From assembly GCF_000226115.1 (NCBI RefSeq), contig NC_016462.1, forward strand, positions 3,162,001 to 3,226,000: a stretch of DNA of 64,000 nucleotides, read 5' to 3'. The notes beneath the pieces are model-generated. The model saw only the letters and a list, made by a program, of their open reading frames with translations. It made no database searches and was not told the origin of the DNA. Source of the stretch: Thermothielavioides terrestris NRRL 8126 (Eukaryota; Ascomycota; Sordariomycetes; Sordariales; Chaetomiaceae). The stretch's first letter is position 1; every line of letters starts with the position of its first letter. This document shows positions 25,478 through 35,395 of the stretch, piece by piece. A program made the translations under genes and the position numbers.

Positions 25478-26747
25478 CGTTGTTCTGGGGCCTTAGCGCG
25501 GACATTATTGGCCGCCGCTATGCCTTCAACCTATCCCTCTTAATCTACTCCACCTCCGCCATTATCGCCAGTGCTATACCAAGTTGGGCATCGCTTAGTA
25601 TCTTTATCGCGCTAATCGGCTTTAGCGGTGGCGGGAACCTCGTACTAAACACCACCGTCTTCCTCGAGTTCTTACCTAGCTATAAACAGTAGATAGTAAC
25701 AGTTATAGCTACTTGGTAGAGCTTTAGCTAGGCTATTACCGGCTTCTTTATATAGGGCTTTCTAGGTATATACAGTTGTAATATAAGCCTAACTAGCTTT
25801 GATTAACTTTAACAGTATACTATACAGTTCCTAAGAAGTAGAATTGCCCTTTAGTCGATACTTATACTAAAGATAATAATATAGGCTAGAGATATATAAT
25901 ATATATAAGTAACGCTATCATCTTTGTTATATCGATTCTTCGATTAATGATAATCCGTTTAAAAGAGATGCCGAAATACCTTCTTAGTCTAGGCGAGGAC
26001 GCCTAGGTAGTTGACACTTTCTAGGCCTTAGCCAATAAGTAGAACCGCCTATATAGCTTAACCTTTAAAAAGCTCGAAGCGTATAGCGTAGTAACAATAG
26101 CTTATAGTAAGAACCGCTTTTCGTTTAATGAAATGCTTGTCCACTTCTATAGGCTCTTTTTAATATATAAGACCGCCTTGTCGACCGTTATAATCTAGAT
26201 CTTATAGACTATAATTAGGCTTGCCTACCCATTATTCTACGTCTTTCTACCTACCTATCTCGCGACGTATAGCGCTAGCCTCTCTATCTCGATCTACAAT
26301 ATATAGTATAACTATATATTAACTACCATTAGTAGTATTTTTGGCCCTATCCTAGCTAGCTAGATATATAATCTGCCTTTGCTTAGCTAGCGATATACAA
26401 TACTTATTAGTATACTAATGACGGCCATCTTCTTCTTTGCTTATATAGCGGTATACTCCTTTGCCTAGGACGTCGGCTTTTTATATACTATCGGCTTCTA
26501 CCTAGACGTCTACTATAGCACGCTCTTTGTATATACCCCTAAGGTACTGCTAAGCGCCTACTATAGTACTAGCAATGGCGTTGCTATTATATATAACTAC
26601 GTTATAGGTATCCTATCCACTATGATTGCTACTATAGCGGATATATCTACGCCTATACTTATCTATATTTGTAGCACGTTGCTAGTTGCTATAGGCTTAG
26701 TCGCCGCTATGTTTCCCTTTGAGCTATATAGTCGGAAGAGCTTATAA
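25478..26747 (+). pseudogene. 3' remnant of an MFS transporter gene, RIP-mutated
   Basis: The frame reads TLFWGLSADIIGRRYAFNLS, then SGGGNLVLNTTVFLEFLP, typical of fungal Major Facilitator Superfamily sugar/organic-solute transporters (signature between TM2 and TM4). Further on come RLKEMPKYLLSLGEDA (central loop, near 25955-26010) and a C-terminal AAMFPFELYSRKSL near 26708-26745. The first 200 bp are almost free of mutation. From about 25690 the frame is full of TAG/TAA stops. The 5' part should lie on the far side of the Copia-1 nest, outside the window. A possible intron ends near 25826. As read here it cannot give a full transporter. Confidence 0.8.
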
Positions 26748-27590
26748 GGGTTGTCTATGTCCGGCTAGCTGCCCTAGCTGCCTGTAGAGCGTGTAGGCGG
26801 TATAGAGACGCGACGTTAGGTTAGCAGATAGCCTAGGAGGTTGAGCTATAGCTGCCCACTTATAGCTGCTACCAAAGCTTCTTAGAGACTGGGATTGGGG
26901 CTAATTCCTAGGCGATAAGGGGATGGGTTTTTTCTCCGTCAAGATACCTATATATATTGGATGCCTAGAGGTGTTTAATTGACTAAAATGGTATTGTTCG
27001 CCATCTTCTATCCTAGCTGATCCTGAGTCGCAAGTGATTGTAGTTGTGCACTTAACGGTCTGCGCTACCCCCCTTAAACTCGTCGATCTACAACGTCTTG
27101 GGTCTAGAAGACCTTTTTGCTTGTCTGAAAAGTGGTTCATAGCGCTGATAGAACGATTGATTCGCTTGCGCTAGAAGCGTAGTTCAGCCCGACAGGACTA
27201 GGTACCAGGTATGGCCGGCTGTCTATGAACAAAGTAAACTAAGGACTGTGCATTCAACCCCATGTCGAAGAGAGAGCCAATGGCGGCAACAGAGTAAGCA
27301 TATGCTCCGCCTGAGCCGAACTTACTATCAAGGGCATTGTTCGTGGTCTAATTAGTTAAAGCCGAGTATCAACTCAGCTTTTGTAAGAAGACTAAACGTA
27401 TTAGCTATATAATGCTAGTTCCGTCCTCGATTTTCATTACTATTGTTCTCCTAACCTAACTGAACCAATAGCAGCTCTACCTACACTTAGCCTTTACAAC
27501 TACTAGCTGCCCTATCACTCTCGCGCTGTAACAGGTCACGCTACCCGAGACCTTGGGCCTTCCACTAAGCTACCTAGGCTGGTCAGTTAG
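26748..27590. other. Transition from RIP-mutated to normal DNA, no gene seen
   Basis: CTAG-rich sequence gives way to balanced sequence around 26900-27200. A 79-codon minus-strand frame (26901-27140) has no recognisable family, no Kozak context worth noting and no low-complexity bias, so I do not call it. Confidence 0.5.
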
Positions 27591-27596
27591 TCCAGG

Positions 27597-27788
27597 ATGG
27601 CTCTGCTCGCTTTCTCCGCTGCGCTCGCCCGCCCCCTCGCGGCTCGTTTCGAATCCCCATTCAGGTCGGAACGGGACCCGTTTAGGGACCTATTTTTCGT
27701 TACTATTATCTTCGTAGCGATGGGAATAGTCCTGCTATACGCTCTGGTTGCGGTGCTGGTCAAGGTGTATAGGCTCAAGGCCGCGTAG
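27597..27788 (+). CDS. Small predicted secretory-pathway membrane protein, 63 residues
   Basis: ATG 27597 opens a 63-residue protein. The N-terminus MALLAFSAALARPLAA looks like a short signal peptide or anchor. A polar arginine-rich segment (residues about 18-31) follows. A strong transmembrane helix (FFVTIIFVAMGIVLLYALVA, residues about 33-55) and a short basic tail (KVYRLKAA) complete it. No known domain. The layout and the Ala-Arg-Pro at the hydrophobic boundary resemble the 85-residue protein at 36623. The upstream 150 bp are ordinary, non-RIP sequence. It is a hypothetical gene: the size is small, but composition and hydropathy argue for real coding. Confidence 0.45.
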   Translation: MALLAFSAALARPLAARFESPFRSERDPFRDLFFVTIIFVAMGIVLLYALVAVLVKVYRLKAA

Positions 27789-28214
27789 AGGAGGTTTGAA
27801 GCGTCTTTCCCTAGCCGCCTGGCCGAGGCCCTCGCCTCCCAAACCGCGAACGATGGCGGGGACGCAGCCGGCGTGCGGCCGCCCTCTCGTGCGCGCGAAT
27901 GAAGGTGATGGGTTGGTGATTGACTAGCAGGCTAGTTTGATTGCTATTGCAGGTTTCCTTTTCATGCATGACAGAACTCGGTATGCCCGGTAATAAATCG
28001 GCATTCCTCAATATCAACCAGAGACAGAGATGGAACCCTCGACCGTAATTCGTGACGGTTTCAAGTTGGCTATCATATAGAGTGGGTATGTAGCCATTTG
28101 GCGAATCGAACGTATCAAACGTTATTGCAAGGGAACCAGTTCAACGTTAAGAGATTGCGTTGCATTCATGTGAAGCTATTCCATAAAGGAGGTGTAACTA
28201 ACGCTGCCCTCTTC
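27789..28214. other. Intergenic, no gene seen
   Basis: Non-RIP sequence 3' of both flanking genes (convergent). It contains a GC-rich block near 27815-27895 and no supported ORF. Confidence 0.5.
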
Positions 28215-31200
28215 TTATAACGCGAGCTGGATCGCAATAGGCTGCCAGGCCACCGACTCGACCTCACTAGCATGGCCCTCCAGCGTGGCTACGCAACGGG
28301 TCGTCGTTAGATCCCAGATCTTGACTGTCTTGTCATACGAGCCCGACGCGAGCTGGGTCGCATCATGCGACCAGGCCACTGAGTTGACTGCATCAGTATG
28401 ACCCTCTAGCGTCGCTATGCACTGGTCTGTCACTCGATCCCAGATCTTGACTGTCATATCGTCAAAGCCCGATGCAAGCTGGGTCATAGTATGCGACCAG
28501 GCTACTGAGCGGACACAACTAGAATAGCCCTTGAGCGTGGCTACGCAACGGCTCGTCGTTAGATCCCAGATCTTGACTGTCTTGTCATACGAGCCCGACG
28601 CGAGCTGGGTCGCATCATGCGACAAGACCACTGAGCTGACTGGCTTAGTATGACCCTTTAGCGTCGCTATGCACTGGCCTGTCGTCAGATCCCAGATCTT
28701 GACTGTCTTGTCGAACGAGCCCGAGGCGAGCTGGGTTGCATCATGCGACCAGGCCACTGACGTGACCCAATCAGTATGGCCCTCTAGCGTCGCCACGCAC
28801 CAGCCTGTCGCCGGATCCCAGATCTTGACTGTCCTGTCTCTCGAGCCCGACGCGAGCTTGGTTGAATTATGCGACCAGGCCACTGAGATGACTTCCCAAG
28901 TATGGCCCTCTAGCGTCGCCACGCACCGGCCCGTCGCCAAATCCCAGATTTTGACTGTCTTGTCGAACGAGCCCGATGCGAGATGGGTCGCGTCATGCGA
29001 CCAGGCAACTGAGCGGATCCAAAAAGTATGGCCCTCTAGCGTCGCCACGCACCGGCCTGTCGCCGGATCCCAGATCTTGACTGTCCTGTCTCTCGAGCCC
29101 GACGCGAGGAGTCGTTGGTCTCTGACTCCTCCTGTTGACTTCTGCATTTCCGTCGCAGGGCTGGCAACTTGCTGCGCTGCCGCAGCTGACGTGACTGTAG
29201 AATCCCCAGCAGACTGTTCCCCAACGACCCCTGTGTCCCATTGCGCTGTCGCCCGGTCGTCGTTTGTTGTGCTAGGCAGCGCTGCTTGCTTGCCCCGCAC
29301 GTCATGCTCAAGCTGGTGCAAATGTGCTTGATACGCTCCGGATTTGATCAGCCCCTGCAGGAACACGTCTTCTTCAACCGGTAGGTCATCGTGTCGTCTG
29401 GGTACGCCATCAAAGTCCACGTCGGCGTCGGGGATGGCGGGATCGTCTGGCGGCAAATCCGCGGGTTCGAGTACCTCTCCATCAGCGTCCGGCATTTCGA
29501 CATCTTCGGTAGACACGGTAGCTGCCTCCCGGGCAGCGGACTTGACGAAGGACGCATCATCGGTGTCGCCGGCATCGACCGAGACACTGTTGGCGTCGTC
29601 TTGTCTGTCCTGGTCGCGATCGTCGTGAACGGAAGCTAGGCGGATGGTTAACAGCATCAACGCCTGCAGATGTGATGCGATGTGTCGCGCCATTGTCTCG
29701 GCGTTATCCGAAGTCGGCACGAGCCCGGCCTCTTCCAGAGGGTCATCTGATGTATCCGAGTCCTGGTCGATGTCCCTCATGGGCTCGGGATGCTTCATGG
29801 CAAAGTTTGTCCTGCTGCTCTTACCGCCGGCCGCCTCGTTGACGGGTTGCTCCCTATGGCGCTTGGGCGGGGGTTCGGCATCCTCGACCGTAAAGTGGCA
29901 CAAGAGGCATTCGTTCCACGGTCTCGGCCGCTCCACTTTGCTCTGTCTGGCGATGACCTGAAGCTGCGCAGGGGGGAGCATATCTCCGTGGGCTTGCACC
30001 AAGTGGTCATGGAGAGCGTCGGGACTCTTGTGTATGTCATCGTTGTCGTCGCATAACGCGCAGATCCAGCTGAATGTTGGGAAAACTCTCTGGTGCCAAC
30101 GTAGATTGTGTTCTTTCATGTGTGCGAGCCACGATGCAAAACCTGGGAATGCAGGATGGCCATCTGAACATGCGTCCGAGATGCACGTGTAAGGCTTGAG
30201 ATCCTCGTCAATATGTCGCCTGCGCGGAGACTGTCGCGTTAATCACTACGAAAAAAGTAAAAAGGGGTAATATGGAAAGGGGAAAAAAAAAAAAAAAAAG
30301 AATGAAAGAAAAGAAAAGAAAAAACGAATATCCTGGAAAAATTCCGGATGAATCATACGCACCTCCAGTCACTGTCGCTCATGTCTCGTTTGTCGATCAT
30401 CTTGCCGCACCACTCACAAGCGAAGAAGTTGCTTTCTTTTTGAGATGGCAGCCGCGGATAGTTTCCCTGGCTCACTTGGACCGACGAAGTTCCCTTGCGC
30501 CGTTCCGTGGGAGCCAGGAAATTGTTTGTTGTGCGGAGGGCCAACCTCAGCTCCTGGCTGTTGACGGTTGAGAGATCGGATTGAGAGGCGGTAGAAGGTG
30601 TCCCGGCGAGCGCTGTAGAGCCCAAAGTCCTGGATAACCCCTCGTGGCTAAGCCTTTGCGCTGACGGGCCCGATAGGTGTTCCCGTGGGTCCTCCAATTG
30701 GCGCCCTTCATCGATCGTAGGCATGAAGCCAACGTTGTTTCGAGGTCGTCGTGACTTCAGTTTTCCCTCGCGGTCCTTCGTAAACAACATTGCGGCGTAT
30801 CGGTCCACCATCGTCTTTCCCAGGTACTGCTGGAGCAACGGATGTGCATCGGGGTAGAGCTGTTGAGTCACGGCTTGCGAGACGGCGGTGAAGGGCCCGA
30901 GATCAAGACGAGCAGCATGCCTCTGGATTTTTTCCTCTATTCTGCCACGGGAAGATTGGCGGATCGTAACGCCGAGCCTGTTTAACCGGGTGAGAGCGGC
31001 GTCGACGGCAGACAAAGCCTCCTCTCTGAGAGCATCATCGTTGGCTTGTGATAAGCCGCGGCTTGCTCCGCTGGTCTCTCCGGCCGGCGTCACTGAGATG
31101 GTGCCTGTTAATCATAGTCTTGAAATTTCGGGAATTGGGGTTGTATTTAAGGGGCCACCCCATAGTAATTACTCACACTGGTCAAGACTGCGCCGCAAAA

Positions 31201-31444
31201 TGTCCAAGAGGCGGGCGACGAGATCCTGGATATCGCTATGATTTCGAAGCCTCGTGTCGAGAGACTGGCTCTTGCGGGCAAAGACGCCCAAATGGGACGC
31301 CCATATTGCGAATCTCTGCTGGAAGTCTGCGACCAGATCGGCCGCAGGGGATGTCTGCGCTCTGAGGTTTGCAACTTGGGTCTCGAAGAGAGCTTCACAC
31401 CCGCAAGCAAGGTTATACAGCAGATCGCTGTCGTCTTCGTCCAT
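28215..31444 (-). CDS. C2H2 zinc-finger / WD40-repeat protein, candidate sensor or allorecognition-type protein, 1004 residues
   Basis: Three exons: 31444-31177, 31104-30363 and 30219-28215. Donors are GTGAGT and GTGCGT, acceptors AACAG and CGCAG. Frames join exactly to 1004 residues. Residues 1-90 form a helical N-terminal module (FAIWASHLGVFARKSQSLD) common in fungal C2H2 proteins with NLR-like layouts. Degenerate C2H2 fingers follow (CEWC..H near 320-340, YTCISDAC..H, WICALCDD..HLVQAH, then ECLLCHF..ARHIASHLQ near 500). An acidic linker leads to seven nearly identical 42-residue WD40 units (about 700-1004, KTVKIWD core), enough for one beta-propeller. An alternative intron-1 acceptor (CTCAG) would drop four residues, also in frame. 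It is divergent from the S8 protease, 356 bp between starts. No NACHT/NB-ARC domain is present. The role as sensor is inference. Confidence 0.85.
28225..29125 (-). repeat. 126-bp tandem repeats encoding seven WD40 units
   Basis: The repeat encodes 42-residue units with invariant SVAWSH, LASGS and TVKIWD. The hairpin before SVAW differs in every unit (FWIR, WEVI, DWVT, KPVS, SCVR, DAVN, SEVE). Silent and coding differences are mostly transitions. Such high internal identity indicates recent duplication or concerted evolution. Confidence 0.9.
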
Positions 31445-31800
31445 TGTCTACGGCGCGCGCTGGTGTATACTGGGAACTTCAGTGGGTGCATACAGCGCAA
31501 AATGAGTCGAAAAAAGAAAAAAAAAAAAAAAAAAAAGAATAAAAATAAAAAGGAGAGAATGAAAATGAGCACCCGTGGGTCGATGAGGGGTTTCCGGAAC
31601 GGACACCTGCAGTCAGGCTTCAACCACTCGGCTGAACTTACCCCGCAGTTCCGTGATCAAGTCATGACCAAGCTCTCATGCTCTCCAATTTCGAGCTTCT
31701 CATCGTCTTCCCCCATTCATTCAGAAACTCCCGGTCGCATTCATATTTGCCGTGGACTAGCCATCTCCACTACAGTTCCAATTCCAGGAGAAAAAAAAAC
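31445..31800. promoter_or_regulatory. Bidirectional promoter region between the C2H2-WD40 and S8 genes
   Basis: 356 bp separate the two ATG codons. The interval holds an A20 tract at 31517-31536 (poly-dA:dT tracts exclude nucleosomes in fungal promoters), then purine-rich GAATAAAAATAAAAAGG. The shared interval makes co-regulation plausible. No specific factor site was identified. Confidence 0.55.
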
Positions 31801-34589
31801 ATGCCATACCTTATTGAGTGCAGTGAATGGCGTCTCCTGCAGGCTTTGGGCCGATTGATCGACCAAAGAAAGTCGCGATTCCATCCCGATGTGCACGGCC
31901 TCCTTGACGCGAAGCCCCAGGGGTTCGGGCTCCCGAACCCTACCGCCGAGTTCTTTGACGTGGAAGTTCGCCGCATCTTCCTGGCAAGGGATTGCTCCCG
32001 TGCCCTGTCCGCGGCCGAGTTCGACGAGTGGGAAAGTAGGCTAAAGCACGTGTGCGAGCTCCTGGATCAGATGGTGCATCCGCGATATCGAGTCAGCCGG
32101 ATCGCCGAGAATCAAGACAGCTATCCAGGTCTCCGCTCGCTTGTCTCGTTTCTAGAGGATTCCGTGTCCGATGAGACTGTCGACCTGACATGTGGCTCAC
32201 GGCCAACGTTGTTCAAGCCACCTGACGACCCTGTCGGATTGAAGGCAAGTCTGGCAGTTTTCACCGACTACAATGACTCACTGGCTCGACTCTGTGCATC
32301 TCCCGCTTGGGAACCCAGGATTCGTCCATTATCAAAGGAGCCTCGGAGAAAGACCTGGAAGGATCTCAGGCTACGCCGCCGAGCAACCTCAGCGCTCGGG
32401 GCGGTCTTTCCGCGTTTCAAATGCGGGACGAGCCACCAAGTCATGTTGAATGTCACCGAAGAGACCGACGACGGCACAGCAGTTCCGACCTTGGACCTCA
32501 GGCTCGCTGTATGTGCGGACTCGACACGCCGGCCAGGCGCCCAATGGCTAGCGGTCCGATGTGGCTCTCTCGATTCGTACGTCAAACCAGGCCCGGCAAA
32601 ATAAAAGAACAAGAACATGAGGTTGACTCGGTTCCTAGATGTTGGGATGTTCCCGTTGTGGAAATCCAAAACGTATGCGTTGACCTTGGACGTTACGCAG
32701 ACCAGGGCGAAGCATTGATCTTGCTCATCGAGCAGTATGGGCTCTTCGGCGCGCGGGCCCCTTTGCACCTAGCACAGCCCTACGCGGCAGAGCCGAAAGA
32801 AAATCTCGACAAGCTCATCAGAAGTGGTGCTTTCAAGCCATTAGACCTCCTCACCCTGACAAGAGGATCTCCTTCGATCAGATACAACACACAGGAAAAG
32901 CGGGCGTTGGCAGTCTGCCTCGGCTATTGCCTGATGGATTTCTTTGACGCTGACCTGAGCTCCCAAAGAATCTACTTTCTCGGCTCCACCAAAGAGTCTC
33001 GTTCCGGGACCCTGAAGCAGACACTCTACTTGTCGTTTGCCTCCAATCTGCCAGCAACAGCCGAGTCCCACATCTTCCGAATCGGCCATCCGACCCTCTT
33101 GTCATTTGCCAAGCTCCTGTTGGAGATCGAGTTCGGCCAAAGTATCGACTTCTGCATTACCTCTAATTGTGACAAGACGAACCGGGCAACATGGGCCGAG
33201 CTGTGCCACATGGTTGACCAACTGGAGGAGGAGCGCAATGACAGCTACCTGCAAGCTGTCAGGGGTTGCCTGATGGCCCATAGGCAAATTTCGAGAGCCT
33301 TGAGATTGGGTGGCGCCTACGAAAGGGATGCGGAACTCACCATCCGAAAGGAACTTTATGGAGAAGTGGTTGAGAAGCTCGAAGCCGCACTCGCTGAATC
33401 CACCCCTCGGACTGGTAACAAACGCCAACGTTCCGAGTCCCCGGATCCGATCCCTCGGACGAAGCTCCGACTCAGCAGACCCAACTTCCAGGGACAACCA
33501 GAGCAAGAAGCGTCGTTCCACAGCGCTATCGCCCCCAAGATGTGGCTGAGGGATCTCATGACAATCAGCCGGCAGGTGGAGATCAAGCGACGCGAGTGGA
33601 GAGTTACGGCCCCGATTCGAGTTGCCATCCTGGATACGGGGCTGGATTGGGACTTCCCCGTCTTCAGGAAGAGGACCGGACTGCTCAAGAGCATCTCGGA
33701 CGTGAAGGACTTTGTGACATCGAGCACGCCGACCGTGACGGACATCTTCGGTCACGGCACCTTCATGGCGAGACTTATCATGGAGTGTGCCCCAGGTGCG
33801 GAAATTCTGGTAGCTCGTGTCGCCGAAAACACAGACAAGCTCAAAAACAGTCAAGCAAACATCAAGGAGGTGAGACAAGTCCCGGCCTCGATGCTCCCCC
33901 AAACACAAAAATCTTACACACTATCGGTCGGACAGGCCATCCTCTGGGCCGGGCAGGCGGGCAGAGCAGACATCATCTCCATGTCCTTCGGCTTCCCGCG
34001 CGACGACCCAGGCATACGCGAGGCCATCGAGACGGTGCAGAGGCAGCGCAACGAAGAGGTGATCTTCATCGCCAGCGCCGGCAACTCCTCCACCGACGAC
34101 GAGAGCTTCCCGGCCCGCCACCCTTCCGTCATATCCGTCTACGCGACGAACAGCCACGGGACCTTTCTCCAGTCGAACCCGGTGAGCGCCAGCAACGGCG
34201 CCGACATTCTCGGCGCCTACGGCGACGACATCCCCGACGCCATCCGCGAGGAGTTTCGGACCACCTACCCGAAGGTGTGCCAACCAGGGTCCTCGGTGGC
34301 CACGGCGGTAATGGCGGGGATCAGCGCGACCATGCTCGCTTACGCCGACGTTTTGCCCTCGCTGGTCCCGTTCCAGAGAGAGGCAGCTGCGGTTCTCCAA
34401 TGCCTGCGGACGACGAAGGGCATGGAAGCCCTGCTGTTCCGGCTGGCGCCGAATGACCGCGACCACCCGCGGCTCAGGGCCGTAAATCCGATGTGGTTCT
34501 GGAAGAATAGGTCTGATGATACCATGCGGTACAACGCTATTTCCGAGGCGTTGTGGGACATCCACAGGAGGCTACCGAGGCGAGGCTGA
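31801..34589 (+). CDS. DUF7580-like / subtilisin (S8) serine protease, HET-Q2-like candidate, 886 residues
   Basis: Exons 31801-32576, 32639-33869 and 33936-34589 (introns of 62 and 66 bp, GTACGT..CCTAG and GTGAGA..GACAG) give 886 residues. The start context is AACATGCC; an upstream in-frame ATG (31678) would add an implausible leader. Residues about 1-480 are a DUF7580-type region (LALCLGYCLMDFF-like segment and SFAKLLLEIEFGQSIDF). A basic linker (GNKRQRSES) follows. The S8 domain has a complete catalytic set: D591 (AILDTGLDW), H631 (FGHGTFMA), oxyanion N719 (SAGNSS) and S789 (GSSVATAVMAG). No signal peptide, so it is cytosolic. Intron 2 is 66 bp and stop-free, but removing it restores NIKE-AILWAG as in related proteases. 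It lies 806 bp upstream of the gasdermin-like gene on the same strand, which suggests it cleaves that protein. Confidence 0.87.
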
Positions 34590-35395
34590 GAGGGATGAGT
34601 TGAGAGGGGGGGCTTGACAGTAACGGCGAAATTTCATTTCTTTCCTAGCGAAAACGCTGTATGCAAAGCCGTTACATTAGTGGCCAGAAGTGGGCTTGGA
34701 TGGTCCGCAAACGGCGTTGCGCATAGAAGCGACGCCAGTCACTGGGAGCTCGCAGGGTTGTAAACGAGAGGATAAGCAGGCGGGTGATAGTGTTCAAGTA
34801 TTGCCATGTTGTGTGACGGTGCAGAACGCAGGCAGCGAATCTGTTGAACTGATGTGGAAGCAGGGGAAAAAAAAGAGAAAAGAAAAAAAAAAAAAAGGAA
34901 AGGGAAGAAGGGGGGGGGGAGGGGGGGGGATGGGGATGCGCGGAGGGCATAAACCACCTAACCTTCCTGGTAGCATCGCATCGCAAAGTCGCAAGCGGCG
35001 ATGCAGTGGCGATTCAAAATTCATGCAGCTCTTATTCAGCTCATGCTCATCGCTAGAGCGTGGCTGTGGCAGAGGTGTCCCTCCCACTGAGACGCAGCAG
35101 AGCAGCGTCGCACAACAGCAGCTGAGGGCTCCTCCCCGACCAACTAAGTGCCATGCCGTCTCCCGGGTCGGGATGCCAACTGGATGTCACACGCTGATTG
35201 GGCTACAGGCCACTTGTTGCTAAATGAAGTCCATACAGTTGCATCTGCCTTCAGTGGCTGTGGTGTGGTGGCAGGGGGGAGGAAAGGGGGGAGAGGAGGG
35301 GAAGGGTTGGGGTTAAAGGGGGCTGGATCCCCAACTTGGGCATCCCCGCGTACCCAGAGTCCCAGACATCCACACTTGTTCACTCAGCCCGTACA
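34590..35395. promoter_or_regulatory. Upstream region of the gasdermin-like gene
   Basis: Contains an A/G tract at 34865-34899 followed by runs of ten and nine G (34910-34919, 34921-34929), a possible G-quadruplex about 470 bp before the ATG. A second GA/GGGG stretch lies at 35272-35325. Frames in this interval are low-complexity and not called. Confidence 0.45.

Noticed and set aside
26901..27140. 79-codon minus-strand frame
   Set aside because: No homology, signal peptide or conserved pattern, and it lies at the RIP transition.
28669..29331. 220-codon plus-strand frame
   Set aside because: Mirror of the WD40 repeats; the minus-strand reading has clear KTVKIWD units and joins spliced exons.
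33102..33908. 268-codon minus-strand frame
   Set aside because: Antisense shadow of the DUF7580-S8 gene; no family resemblance.
33542..34456. 304-codon plus-strand frame
   Set aside because: Arg/His-rich shadow of the S8 protease coding sequence in another frame.
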